From Alentia gelatinosa (Eukaryota; Annelida; Polychaeta; Phyllodocida; Polynoidae): 64,000 bases of DNA. Below, in pieces: positions 34,830 to 45,641 of the stretch. The DNA lies in the NCBI GenBank assembly GCA_950022655.1, contig OX465584.1, forward strand, positions 5,837,694 through 5,901,693. The letters are read 5' to 3'. Both the position numbers and the translations under genes were made by a program. The notes under the pieces were generated by a model. It made no database searches and was not told the origin of the DNA. It worked only from the letters and a program-made list of their open reading frames with translations. Within the stretch, counting starts at the first letter, position 1. Each line of letters begins with the position of its first letter.

Positions 34830-36215
34830 GAGTGGAGGGGTGGGCGTGTGGTGTGTGGTGTGTGGCTGTGAGAGTGGAGGGGTGTGTGTGCGGTGTGTGG
34901 TGTGTGGCTGTCAGAGTGGAGGGGTGTATATGTGGTTTGTGGCTGTGATACTGGATGGCTGTGTGTGTGGTGTGTGGTGTGTGGCTGTCAGAGTGGAGCG
35001 GTGTGTGTGGCTGTCAGAGTGGTTGGGTGGGCGTGTGGTGTGTGGTTGTCAGAGTGGAGGGGTGTATATGTGGTTTGTGGCTGTGATACTGGATGGCTGT
35101 GTGTGTGGTGTGTGGTGTGTGGCTGTCAGAGTGGAGGGGTGTGTGTGTGGTGTGTGGCTGTCAGAGTGGTGGGGTGGGCGTGTGGTGTGTGGTTGTCAGA
35201 GTGGAGGGGTGTGTGTGGTGTGTGGCTGTGATACTGGATGGCTGTGTGTGTGGTGTGTGGTGTGTGGCTGTCAGAGTGGAGGGGTGTGTTTGTGGTGTGT
35301 GGCTGTCAGAGTGGAGGGGGGGGAGTGTTTGGGTGTTAGAGTGGAGTGGAGGGGTGTGTGTGTGGTGTGTGGTGTGTGGTGTGTGGCTGTCAGAGTGGGT
35401 GTGTGGTGTGTGGCTGTCAGAGTGGAGTGGAGGGGTGTGTGTGGTGTGTGGTGTGTGGTGTGTGGCTGTCAGAGTGGAGGGGTGGGTGTGGTGTGTGGCT
35501 GTCAGAGTTGAGGGGTGTGTTTGTGGTGTGTGGCTGTCAGAGTGGAGAGGTGTGTGTGTGGTGTGTGGCTGTGTGAGTGGAGGGGTGTGTGTGTGGTGTG
35601 TGGCTGTCAGAGTGGAGGGGGGCGGAGTGTTTGGGTGTTAGAGTGGAGTGGAGGGGTGTATGTGTGGTGTGTGGTGTGTGGTGTGTGGCTGTCAGAGTGG
35701 AGGGGTGTGTTTGTGGTGTGTGGCTGTCAGAGTGGAGCGGTGTGTGTGGCTGTCAGAGTGGTTGGGTGGGCGTGTGGTGTGTGGTTGTCAGAGTGGAGGG
35801 GTGTATATGTGGTGTATGGCTGTGATACTGGATGGCTGTGTGTGTGGTGTGTGGTGTGTGGCTGTCAGAGTGGAGGGGTGTGTGTGGTGTGTGGCTGTCA
35901 GAGTGGTGGGGTGGGCGTGTGGTGTGTGGCTGTCAGAGTGGAGGGGTGGGTGTTGTGTGTGGCTGTCAGAGTGGTGGGGTGGGCGTGTGGTGTGTGGCTG
36001 TCAGAGTGGAGGGGTGGGTGTTGTGTGTGGCTGTCAGAGTTGAGGGGTGTGTGTGTGGGTGTGTGGTGTGTGGCTGTCAGAGTGGAGTGGAGGGGTGTGT
36101 GTGGTGTGTGGTGTGTGGCTGTCAGAGTGGATAGGTGTGCGTGTGGTGTGTGGCTGTCAGAGTGGAGGGGTGGGTGTGTGGTGTGTAGCTGTCAGAGTGG
36201 AGGGGTGGGTGGCGG
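34830..36215. repeat. GT-rich minisatellite with nested higher-order units
   Basis: Units built from GGTGTGTGGCTGTCAGAGTG plus GAGGGGTGTGTGTGTGG, about 35-45 bases each. Larger blocks (for example one containing GATACTGGATGGCTGTG) repeat near 34945, 35085, 35230 and 35825. Frames of 100-277 codons of the type VCGVWLSEWRG are repeat artefacts. Confidence 0.93.
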
Positions 36216-36623
36216 TTTACCATTGTCACGGTGGAGGGCACACAGCCCTATGTCCAGGTGCATCCTTCCCTCTGATGTCTGCTTTGCACCTGTTCTTTGT
36301 AATCTGGGTTTGGCGTCGATTATTGGGCACTGGAGTATGCGGCACTGAGTGCACGGATACAGCCTCGTGGAGTCTAACCATCTTCAAACGTATGACAACT
36401 GCGTAAATCTCACGAATCCTGATCTCCGAGTCGCAATGCAAACTCTCTCTGTTTTATACCCGTCCCTTAAAACACACATGTATACAGTCCCCCTTACAAC
36501 CAATCACAAACAAAAGTAACCTCGCACCTATTGCCTTTGATTTACAGGTTCTTTTTGATGTAAGAGGATTGCAAAATGCTACGAAAATCAGGAAGGCAGG
36601 TTCAGTAATCACCCCTCTATCGA
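36216..36623. other. No gene seen
   Basis: Unique DNA after the array; no motif cluster supported. Confidence 0.3.
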
Positions 36624-36900
36624 GGTTTATCTCACCCCTGGAATACTAAGAAAGAAACTGATGAGTGTTTGGTCTGTGTCCTCTTTCGCCATCAAGTTTG
36701 GAGTGCACAGTTCTATGAACGAGGCGATGGCTGAGTGAATATTCTGAAGCACTCCAAACAAGATGGCGAATGGGGACTCAGATCAAACGAGAATATGTTT
36801 CTGATTTTATCATAGCCTGGAAATATTTATCTGTTAATCACCTGTTAAGAACGAGTTCGTAATGTTAAGCCTATGAACGTTTATTCCAGGCTGAGATAAA
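36624..36900. mobile_element. TATCTCACCC-bounded foldback element
   Basis: Left TTTATCTCACCCCTGGAAT, right ATTCCAGGCTGAGATAAA. Internally GTTTGGAGTGC and GCACTCCAAAC are inverted around GAGGCGATGGCTGAGTG (36721-36737). Contains an AATGTTAAGCCTATGAACG phrase shared with other family members. Confidence 0.7.
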
Positions 36901-37009
36901 TGTCCAAAGGCTTAACATTAGGAACTCATTCTCCATGTCCCTACAAGTATTGCAGTCCGTTCTCTATGACTTATATCCTATGTGCTGTCCATTCTTTTAG
37001 TGTGCACAG

Positions 37010-37145
37010 GGTGAGATAAATACAGAAAGCAACTCATTTTGGTCAAAGTTGTTGTTCTCCAATTCGTTTGAACGGTACGTGATATTCACTCGGCTATCGC
37101 CTCGTTCATGTTACATTCCTGAGTAGGCACCTCAGCTGAGGCGAA
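37010..37145. mobile_element. Partial foldback element with GAGGCG apex
   Basis: Begins with GGGTGAGATAAATACAG and contains TTGGTCAAAGTTGTTGTTC and the apex CACTCGGCTATCGCCTC (37087-37103). Same components as 53100-53358 in opposite order. Confidence 0.55.
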
Positions 37146-37792
37146 CCATGCTATCAACGAACTAACCTACCGCCCTATTATCGGGGTGTTAAATCATGGG
37201 AAACTTTAGACTCGGACACACAGCGTATCGCTTCAAAGAAAGAATTCGAGATAGCTGTGAAAAGAAGATTGTCAGTGTATGAGTGGATGTAGCCTTGCGA
37301 CTATGTATCAGCTAACTCAATCCTTGATCCTACCCCTAATAAAAAACGCCATAGACTTAACATTGGGTGACTGTATTCGGGTGAGCATGCAATAAAGTGT
37401 GTTCATTGCGCGAGGGTAATAACAGATTTGACCAATCAGCGGCCAGAACGTGAGCACGTCAACACTATGAATTGTTAACAACCTTTGGCCTTACTTAGCA
37501 ATTTGGCAGTCGCAAATTAAACTCGCTCGAGCATCTTGAAGGAACTAATATGGCTAATTGATATTTTAAAATCGTAGAGACAGACTAGGATAATTATTGA
37601 ACTGAACTTGTGTTAGTAGTGTTAGCGTTTATCGCACTCGGGTCAGGTCGGCTACTCACTGCGCTGAGCGAACACCTAGTGCAGTAATTCGCGACCTGCC
37701 CGTCGTGCAATACACACTGACACTACTAACACAAGGATTAAAAGTAGGCATGGCATTGCCATGATTTCGGTTTCAACAAGTAATGTATACAG
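37146..37792. other. Mixed fragments, no gene seen
   Basis: Near 37327 lies GATCCTACCCCTAATAAAAA, an end of the TATCCTACCC family. Near 37635-37700 a GGTCAGGTCGGCTACTCACTG versus GCGACCTGCCC partial inversion looks like another decayed foldback. Confidence 0.4.
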
Positions 37793-37858
37793 GGAGGGAG
37801 GGAGGGAGGGAGGGAGGGAGGGAGGGAGGGAGGGAGGGAGGGAGGGAGGGAGGGAGGT
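37793..37858. repeat. (GGGA)n microsatellite
   Basis: About 16 uninterrupted AGGG units; strong quadruplex potential on the plus strand. Confidence 0.95.
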
Positions 37859-38355
37859 GGAAGCCTGTTGCAATATATAAAAATACACTACTGTCGCTGG
37901 GTGCGGACCGGTATCGACGGTATCGAGACTCTAATTATTCAGAATACATCACTTTAATGTATTATAATATAAGCCGCAAAAACCGTTCCCCGTCTCCCCT
38001 AATATATTTCGGTCTTGACCTATAGGTCAAACCGAAATAACAAGTTCAGTTCTTAATAAGTACCCATCATCTCCCATTACATTACTCATTTCTTGTTGGA
38101 TGTAATTCCATGCTCGGAGCCGTGTAATATTGCTGTACCGTTGTCTGATTGAACTTCCAGAGGAATATCAGTCGAATCTGACAGAACTGGTCGTATACCC
38201 CCACAAAAAACCCAACAAAACAAATCTATAGAATAGCATCAAACCTCAGGGTATTATATATACATTCTGAGTTGTAACATAAGTGAGTAGCCGGAAACTG
38301 CTAGAATGGCATTCACTGGCAGATCCGTACATAGAGAAGTGAATAAAGCACTAAA
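37859..38355. other. No feature seen
   Basis: AT-rich unique DNA. Confidence 0.3.
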
Positions 38356-38979
38356 TCCCAATACACATCTACCGATTTCGGAACATTGATGTACCTTTGT
38401 CGGTATCAAAGGAATTGTAATTTGTCCCAGGCGAGGCATCCTAACGGAGTTGGCCCTAGTCGGTAGATATAGGACAGCTAGGCAAGGGTCAGCCAACGAT
38501 TAGTGAACCCCTCCACCTCCCACCTCCTTGAGATCTTCTTTTGTCGCAGACGAGTTGTGGTTCGATGTTCCTAAATCGGTGGCCAAAACAAATCCAGTCG
38601 CCGACAACGGAACATCGGAAAATACCCCTTGATTGGGTGGCCGACAAGGGGTGAGGGGTTACTTAATTCGCCTGCGAGAAGATCACCGACTCCTATACGA
38701 TTTAAGCCGGAGACACACCAAGCGAGTGAAGGTAGCGATCTTCGTAATCGCCAACACAAAATGGCATATATGTCAGATATGATTTCATAGTAATATCTCC
38801 ATCGATAATTCAGCATATCAGAAGCAATAATAAGGTGAAATATTTTTAAATTATAAATTTAGCTCACATGAACACCATTATGTGTTGGCGATTCCTGAAA
38901 TCGCTGCGTTTCTAGCTTGGTGTGTCTCCAGCATAAAGAACTAATCTCTCAAACCTGAATCGGTAGATATGTATTGGGC
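38356..38979. mobile_element. TTAA MITE family P3, copy 2 (carrying a nested MITE)
   Basis: Left TCCCAATACACATCTACCG, right CGGTAGATATGTATTGGGC; flanks TAAA and TTGA are TTAA-like. The element is extended by the P4 element at 38706-38932, which sits in the CCTATACGATTT phrase that is continuous in other P3 copies. P2 copy 1 begins directly after its right end. Confidence 0.75.
38706..38932. mobile_element. MITE P4, nested in P3
   Basis: Ends GCCGGAGACACACCAAGC and the complement GCTTGGTGTGTCTCCAGC, with a further inverted pair GCGATTTCAGGAATCGCC-like/GCGATCTTCGTAATCGCC inside. Flanks TTAA and ATAA. Absent from other P3 copies, so it inserted later. Confidence 0.75.
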
Positions 38980-38984
38980 TTGAA

Positions 38985-39367
38985 GGCGGGCGTCCACCAA
39001 CCACGACAAGGCTACGACAAGTGCCGACAAGAAGGTTCAAATCGGTGCTTGTCGCAGCCTTGTCGTAAGAAGGGGGGCTTTACAACAGCGCTGTCGGGGC
39101 GTGTCGGGAAGTGCACGCTCCACCAAAATTAACTATCGAAGACCTCTACGACATGCTCCCGACACGCCATGACACTCCACGACAAAGGTCCAGTTGTAGG
39201 AAAAATCAAACATGTTCGATTTTGCCGTAACCTTGTCGGAAGGCTCCCGACAAACTTCCCAGTCGCAGCCTGTCTTGACCACAACAAGTCCTCCAATCGT
39301 AGGCCTGTCGTGGACCTTGTCGGAATGCCATTGTCGTAGCCTTGTCGTAGTTGGTGGACGCCCGCCC
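38985..39367. mobile_element. TTAA MITE family P2, copy 1
   Basis: GGCGGGCGTCCACCAACCAC at the left and GTGGACGCCCGCC at the right, followed by TTAA. The interior is rich in TACGACAAGG/CCTTGTCGTA. TIR core GGCGTCCACC is shared with family P1. Confidence 0.8.
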
Positions 39368-39371
39368 TTAA

Positions 39372-40028
39372 AGGTAAATGACAGTGGGCGCGGCATACTC
39401 TACGGAGATAGTGCCAGTGGAGGTCAGGGTCAGGGGGCATGCTTTCTTTCCCTCTTTCTTTTCTTTCTTTTCCGTCAGGGTCCTGCGACAGTGCTTTCTT
39501 TATGAACTGGAAATTTGTTTCTCTGTGATGTCTGTGTCGGTGGCTGTGGCATTTCTTTACGCGTCGTTTTGTACTGGGAAACAATCAGTCCTGTATCGGG
39601 GAGTGGTGGATAAAAGGAGGCTTGTAGATGAAAGCCTCAGTCCTTACTAAGAGGCTCAGTATGTGACATAACCAATGGAGGAATGGACGACAGGGGGATG
39701 GAAAGGAACTGAAAAAAATATCTGATGGTTTTAGGGGAGAGTGCGTGACTTGGAGAGGAAGAATGGGTTGTATTTAATAACCTTGCATTCACCTACACCA
39801 AAAACATAGTAGGCGGGAAGGAAAGGGGCACAGGCTTTAATCTGCAGATAGTGATGTCGTACAACTTATAGATTCCTGATCCTTGGGTTCATGTTTACAG
39901 GCTCTGACAGCATCAATGGTGCCTTCATTCTGTCATATTGAGCTGACCTCATTCTTATCTGGGGTGATTTTTGTCAAAGAAAAGAGAGTATTGGTTGTAT
40001 AGTGACCGAGGCTTCACGCTAGTGAGAC
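39372..40028. other. Unassigned stretch between two P2 MITEs
   Basis: A 90-codon plus frame (39378-39650) includes the residues YSTEIVPVEVRVRG, which superficially resembles a major-facilitator transporter loop motif, but the rest of the frame does not follow that family. I do not call an exon. Confidence 0.25.
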
Positions 40029-40032
40029 TTAA

Positions 40033-40458
40033 GGCGGGCGTCCACCAACCACGACAAGGCTACGACAATGGCTTCCTGACAAGGTCCACGAGTGGCCTAC
40101 GATTGATGGACTTGTCGTAGCCTTGTCTTGGTTGGTGGACCCCAGTTCCCGACAAGAGTCTACGACAAGGCCAAGACAGGCTGTGACTGGAAGATTGTCG
40201 GAAGCCTTCCGACAAGGTTACGACAACATGTTCGATTTTTCCCCACAACTGGACCCTTGTCGTGGAGTGTCATGGTGTGTCGGGAGCGCGTCGCAGAGGC
40301 CTGCGTTAGGAAATTTTGGTCGAGCATGCAATTCCCGATATGCCCAGACACCGCTGTAGCAGAGCCCCCCTTCTCACGACAAGGCTACTACAAGGCTGCG
40401 ATTGGAACTTTCATGTCGGCGCGTGTCGCAGCCCTGTCGTGGTTGGTGGATGCCTCCT
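40033..40458. mobile_element. TTAA MITE family P2, copy 2
   Basis: Flanked by TTAA at 40029-40032 and 40459-40462. Ends GGCGGGCGTCCACCAACCAC and GTGGTTGGTGGATGCCTCC. Shares its right TTAA with the P1 copy that follows. Confidence 0.85.
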
Positions 40459-40462
40459 TTAA

Positions 40463-40724
40463 GGCCTGGCGTCCACCTACTACGATAGGAATTTAGACCT
40501 ACCAATATGGCACCGATACAAAAAGCCAATATATCGGGAAGGTGTAAAATCATGACATATGTCTAGACATGCCAATCCCCCACGCATTGTATGGGTTTTT
40601 TATCGGTGTCGAATCTCAGAAACTGCCCCGATATTAGGTGACCTTTCGACGCGATTTTGATTTGTATCGGAAGGTACATCGTAGACCGTATCGGAGCCAT
40701 ATCGTAGTAGGCGGACGCTGGGCC
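40463..40724. mobile_element. TTAA MITE family P1, copy 2
   Basis: Best-bounded P1 copy: TTAA at 40459-40462 and 40725-40728, ends GGCCTGGCGTCCACCTACTA and TAGGCGGACGCTGGGCC. Confidence 0.9.
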
Positions 40725-40877
40725 TTAACCCCCGAACCCACCAGTCTTCCGATGCACCCCGACACGCTCTACGACCTATAATTGTATTAAATTGAATAAG
40801 TGTCGGAGTGCATCAGGAAGAGTTAGTATGAATACTGCGGAGTTCAGTTCAAGGCCCTAATGTGCTTTTCCACTCAC

Positions 40878-41060
40878 CAACAAATGATCCGCGATCTTCA
40901 GTAACCAGCCGATACAACTTAAAAATCGTGGTGCTGAGAATCCGTCGAAAAGATCTTGAATATTGGTGGACTTCAATTCTTGAATTTGAGAATTATCGCC
41001 GAATAAATATGTCTTGGTTTTACTCCCTCTAAATGAACGTAACGCGTCATTTGTTTTGTT
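40878..41060 (-). CDS. Possible partial first coding exon, family unknown
   Basis: On the minus strand an open frame (continuous to 41270) reads into residues such as NIQDLFDGFSAPRFLSCIGW just before a TTG|GTGAGT splice donor (donor bases 40871-40877), leaving the exon in phase 0. Composition is protein-like and not repetitive. It lies immediately downstream, in minus orientation, of the promoter-like block at 41065-41340. I do not recognise the family. The upstream start is unclear: in-frame ATGs (41270, 41243) lie within the promoter motifs. A competing reading is a plus-strand splice acceptor TTTTGTTTTCAG at about 41053-41064. No next exon was identified at lower coordinates, where MITEs occupy 40033-40724. 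Confidence 0.3.
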
Positions 41061-41064
41061 TTCA

Positions 41065-41340
41065 GGACTGTAGTTCGAGGGAGCCTCGAAAAGGGCGGGA
41101 AACGTTGACAAGAATGTCGTCTGCACCGGAGAAACACGAAGCGGCGCCGGAAAAAGCCGAGAGGCAGCTCGGAATATGAAGCGGACTGGGAAGCGGACTG
41201 GGGTTGGGAATTGTCGTCTGCTAATTACGTCACCGACAGTCATCCAATGGCGGCTGGAGATACTAGTCACATGATCTGCAAGGTGGGATCACGTGACCAG
41301 TTAACCACTAGGACTGAAGCGCCACCTTCCGGCAGAATCT
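41065..41340 (-). promoter_or_regulatory. CpG promoter-like block with two GCAGACGACA motifs
   Basis: Contains an E2F-type GGGCGGGAAACG (about 41093-41104), GCAGACGACATT on the minus strand (41113-41124), a second copy GCAGACGACAATT on the minus strand (41209-41221), a CRE half-site TTACGTCACC (about 41225), a CCAAT box fused to a YY1-like site (ATCCAATGGCGGC, about 41240) and ATCACGTGACC (about 41289). The E2F content would fit a cell-cycle gene, which is an inference. Confidence 0.55.
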
Positions 41341-42239
41341 GCTCCCTCTGTTGACGGAATTAAATGATCGGATTTCACACTATTCGGAATCAGTGATACG
41401 TTTCCATACAGGGCAGAGAGGAATTGTTAGTTTATAAATCAGTTATACAATGGGATGAAAGCATGGGATAAATTGTCTGCAGCAATTCGGCATGAGGTTA
41501 ACCATGAGATGTTTAAAATCCTAGTTATTAAGGAACATTTACTGTAATATTTATTGCAAAATAAAAACTCCTACCAATAGATATTGTGATTGGGATGGAT
41601 TTTGGAAATATCATCGCACTAACTGTGAAGTGTGCACGAAATCTGAGACAATGTCATGTGTGTCAGTTTCTGTCCTGTCCCTGGAGAGTGTATGTCACGG
41701 TATAAGGATAATGGAATGCTGAATAATCTAGGATCTATTATTCTCATGGCAGGCACTGACGGATGAATATATAACTACCCAAAATAAAACTATATTTTAT
41801 TATGAATCCATCCATTGAAATTGGTATTTTGTTCCATATTGCAAACGCAAAAGAGCAAATCTTAAGTTTTGTCTAGTTTGACCTAATCCAATAGGTACAA
41901 AAGGCCCTTTTTCATTTGCCTGATTTATATAGGAAATGTATTGAAAAATATTCAATTCTTTCAAAAACAAACCAAATAAGTAGTACTATACATAAACAAT
42001 TTCAATTTTCAGAAAAATGACTTGGGTTTTAATTTTCACGCCAAATTGTCCGATATGCTTTTTAAAGTGACTACTGGATGGAAGATCGTCATATTGTTAG
42101 ATGAATCTAGTTCGTCAATAAACATTTATACATTTCCCCTTCAAATGCCAGCATTGACACACTTTACATCACTCTCCAAGCCGATCCTTCATAGAGGGGA
42201 ACTGGTACTCCGCAGAGAATGAGTCTCTTCATTCTGACT
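41341..42239. other. AT-rich, no feature seen
   Basis: AT-rich unique DNA. Fragments resembling GAATAATCTAGGAT (MITE family of 33928) near 41722. No gene supported. Confidence 0.35.
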
Positions 42240-42440
42240 GGATAATGAGGAAGGACTGCGCCGTAAAAGTAGGCTGTGTGATATCATGACGGTCGCCGAC
42301 GCTCAATACGTCACACATCGAAGACGCGCTGCTGATGACGTTTACCGTGACGTCACGACGCTAAGTGAATTCTGACGTCACAAAGCGTTTCAAGGCACGG
42401 TCACGTGATCAGCGCGAGACGCAGCGTCCGCCGAGACCCG
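42240..42440. promoter_or_regulatory. CRE/E-box promoter-like block
   Basis: Two exact CRE palindromes TGACGTCA (42348-42355, 42373-42380), CRE-half-like TACGTCAC (about 42308) and TGATGACGTTT (about 42333), and TCACGTGA (42411-42418), in about 110 bases of CpG-rich DNA. Confidence 0.5.
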
Positions 42441-42594
42441 GATGCTGGGATTCTTTTTGGAGATTTATTTTGAAAGATTTGGAAGAAATGGGGCGATTTT
42501 TCTCAGGCCTGTGAGTCAGGTTTCTTAAGTTATATGATAATGCTACGTAAATATGGCGTGGCCTGCCGAAAATATCTATTTTATTCAAGACAGA

Positions 42595-42760
42595 TAGTGC
42601 TTCGAAGCATTCCCCACTGTTAGCTGGATAATGCCTCAAGGCATTTCCCAGTTTAGACCAGTTAATGCCTTGGGGTATTCCCCAGTGTGGATTGGATAAT
42701 GCCTCGAGGCATTCCCCAGCATAGACTGGATAATACCTTGATGCATTCCTAAGCATAGGC
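42595..42760. repeat. 35-bp repeat built on a palindrome
   Basis: Five imperfect units of about 35 bases, each with an AATGCCTCGAGGCATT-type 16-base palindrome, then CCCAGYNTRGACTGGAT. Isolated GATGCCTGGAGGCATTC occurs near 50468 and the related GAATGCCTCCAGGCATCA near 62242-62290. Confidence 0.8.
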
Positions 42761-42769
42761 TGGGTCATG

Positions 42770-43417
42770 CTTTATTTACGATATTTATGAATATTTATGA
42801 AATTTGTTTTCATCAAGAAGTAATAGATCTATACATATGCAAATTGCAGTGAATCTACTTATGATAAAATATGTAACATCATTAAGTAAAACGAATCACA
42901 AAAGTAAGAATTACGAGTTTTATCACGTGATTAAACGATCGGATATGGTTTCTGTCAAAAATACGCCCATACCAAGAACCATGCCTAATACCCGTGCCTG
43001 CCACAGACCCCTGCCTGCAAAGGGCTAATCTTTTTTATCAGTGTGCACCTATACATAACAGATTTCTATCCTCCTTCTTTTAAAGATGTTTAAAATAACT
43101 GCCCAAACAGAGATACATAGCCATAACACAGGCTTTTGAGCAGGTTGTACACTGACCCTTACAGTTTAAAGTATTTGCCACTTCAGTAGATTCTATACAG
43201 CATATGATGATAGGGGTATCAAGAATAACACTGATAGATCCGCACAGAGAGGGCGGGGTGGTCTGTGTTTACGTGAGGCGTGTGCGATGTAGAGAACGGG
43301 TGCAGGAAGCTAAGAAAGAACTGCATCGAGATCCACAGCCAACAAATTGCTACATAGAAACCAAAATAAATTGCGTATTTTTCAGTGTCAATGGATCAAG
43401 TGTGGTTCAGATTTTAT
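42770..43417. other. No feature seen
   Basis: Unique DNA; short frames not recognisable. Confidence 0.3.
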
Positions 43418-43552
43418 CTCACCTCTATCACTGACTGATTGGCTAATGTTCGTGACATCATCCCCTGTTGAGTTTTTGTTACAATACTCCATGGGCGTTG
43501 AGTACGAGTTCCCAGTGTTGAGTCTATGGGAAATAATAGCAGGGGTGAGATA
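43418..43552. mobile_element. TATCTCACCC MITE (short, about 135 bp)
   Basis: Ends TTTTATCTCACC and GGGGTGAGATA with CGTTGAGTACGAGTTCCCAG and GGCTAATGTTCGTGACATCA inside, matching the layout of 49900-50052. Confidence 0.7.
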
Positions 43553-44100
43553 GAGCTCACTAGCTACCCTGCTATCTGGTGGTGGAGGACGAGGAAGCTA
43601 TTCCAACCAGGCTCCGGGTTAAGTCTCCCCTCCCGGCTGGTCAGGGGGGCGGGGGGAGGGGGGGGGGGGCGGAGGGGGGCGGGGGCGACACCTATGAATG
43701 GCTCTAATATCGATCCCTCACTCCTTCCGGAATAGTTCACGTAAAATAACGCGAGATTAGGCGTGGCTGGTGCCCAGCGTGACGACACGGGGCAATAAGA
43801 CACCGAATAGGAACCAGCGCCATGGCCGATCACGCACTCTTTAGCCTGGCGGAGGGATACACGAGAAGTGGCCTCAGCACCGCTTCCTGTGAGGACTATA
43901 GTCCCTCAGGCGAAGGAATATCATCGGAACTCTCCTGCAAAGGAGGCGAGGAATCGCGCGGGCGCATGCGCCGAGGTAGCAGACGACATTTGGCTTTGAT
44001 CTGGCAGCGTTCCATGTCACATCTCGTGCTATCTCGTGACCACGTGATCTTAGACCGAGACGAACGAGACGACCTTGTTAAGGACGCCGAGTAGTATCAT
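43553..44100. promoter_or_regulatory. CpG promoter-like block with a perfect NRF1 site
   Basis: GCGCATGCGC (43962-43971) is a perfect NRF1 palindrome, 7 bases before GCAGACGACATTT (43979-43991). ACCACGTGATC lies at about 44039. A G-rich low-complexity tract is at 43638-43685. A plus frame begins in good start context (GCGCCATGG, 43818-43826) and runs 90 codons through the motifs; I recognise nothing in it. Confidence 0.5.
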
Positions 44101-44332
44101 AATGAATACTCATCATGATACTAGCTACTATACCAGGAACACCAGCAGCATTACTAAATCCACATATTGACATGTTTATCACAGAACAAACTAATGGTGG
44201 AGATGTCTAGAATATTCTGTAATTTTTCTAATATTTTATACAGTTGCGGGTACTGTTATTGTCCGCTGTGAATATTGTTACTTATGTTCCTTGTTAATAG
44301 CCGGTATATTCGTAGATTTCTTTGAGATTTAA

Positions 44333-44613
44333 GCCTTGCGTCCACCTACTACGATAGAAATTTAGACCTCCCGATATGGCACCGATAAAAAAAGCCAATA
44401 TCAGAGACATATCGGGAAGGTGCAAAATCATAGACATGTATCTAGACATGCCAATCCACTACCCATTGTATGGGGTTTTTATCAGTGTCTAATCGCAGAG
44501 ACGTGGTCAACTGCCCCGATATTAGGTGACCTTCTGACGCGATTTTGATTTTTTATCGGGAGGTCCATCGCAGACCATATCGGTGCCATATCGCAGTAGA
44601 TGGACGCCGGGGC
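44333..44613. mobile_element. TTAA MITE family P1, copy 3
   Basis: Left TTAA at 44329-44332 then GCCTTGCGTCCACCTACTAC; right TAGATGGACGCCGGGGC then TTAG. The interior matches other P1 copies. Confidence 0.85.
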
Positions 44614-45641
44614 TTAGTGTCGTAGTTGTCGTTTTATAAATCCACGTCGATTCAGGGACTCGAACTCATTTTCTCATTAAGTAATGCGTCATTATTAAAA
44701 TGTACTTAATACGCTGTTGTATTTGTCCAATACTGATTATTAAAGATGAGTTAAACCAAATAGTAGACCTCTTGTTGATATTCCTTGCTCACTCAGCATA
44801 ATGCCAGTAAGGCACGGTAACCTCACATCCACTGACTCGAGGTACAACAAATCCAAGTATTACAGTTTGTCAAATTGGTATGATTCAGACCAGATGGAAT
44901 TGATACATTCTGTGCATGTGTACGAACCTTCACTTTATATTCCTTGATTGATTTCCTTCTCAATAGTCCAAGGTAACATACATCATAATTCTATTGTTAA
45001 CATAATACAATAGATTGAACCTAAGTTTTTTCAAAGAGTCTGAATTGAAAAACTATCATTGAACACTGCATAGGTTCAGTCCATAATTCTAATCATATTC
45101 TTCAGTTATACTTCGTCGATAGAGTCTATGATCATGTAAGATTCGCAGGCTTGCGCCGAGCCCTCTAGCGGACACCCGGGGAACCAGCATATTTCTGAAT
45201 TGGCTATTATTTGCCATGACACAGGTCAAATCTCAGAGGTCTTTCACGATAATAAGATCAGAAAACCACAGCATTGAATTCTGTTTTCGGCATGGCTAGA
45301 CATAAATCACGAGATGAGAAGGAGAGCCGAGTTCGAAACTACAAAAAAAGAATAACAGCTTCAAGTTAGTCTCTCCACAAGATTCTCACTCTCGTGGGTT
45401 TTCAGTCTCCAAGCCTAAGTTTGGTTCATTCACTCTGTCACTATGTGCGGGAACAACTCCAAGCAGAGCCGACCAAAATCATAGGTTTTTAGATATGGTA
45501 GGTAATAAATCCAATCCATGATGTCTTCCAGCACATATTGACTAGGCTATTTGCTAACACTCATAGGGGTAGATGAACTGTTTCTCTGTTGAATACTCCA
45601 ATCTACTTTGCGCACAAAGTATTTATATAATTTTCGAGGGT
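44614..45641. other. No gene seen; one CTCF-like site
   Basis: Unique AT-rich DNA. At 45160-45171 the minus strand reads CCGCTAGAGGGC (full CTCF core match) followed by CCGGGGAACCAG shared with the 160-bp repeat at 3.4 kb. Confidence 0.4.
45160..45171 (-). promoter_or_regulatory. CTCF-like core motif
   Basis: The minus strand CCGCTAGAGGGC matches CCRSYAGRKGGC at all positions. Confidence 0.45.

Noticed and set aside
34840..36406. Frames rich in VCGVWLSEWRG in all three plus phases
   Set aside because: They are translation of the GT-rich minisatellite.
39378..39650. Possible transporter exon (YSTEIVPVEVRVRG)
   Set aside because: Only about 14 residues resemble a major-facilitator loop, no flanking membrane segments of the family follow, and the upstream boundary is a MITE end.
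43822..44094. Coding exon starting in good context (GCGCCATGG)
   Set aside because: The frame runs through NRF1 and GCAGACGACA promoter motifs, has no splice donor I trust and no recognisable domain.
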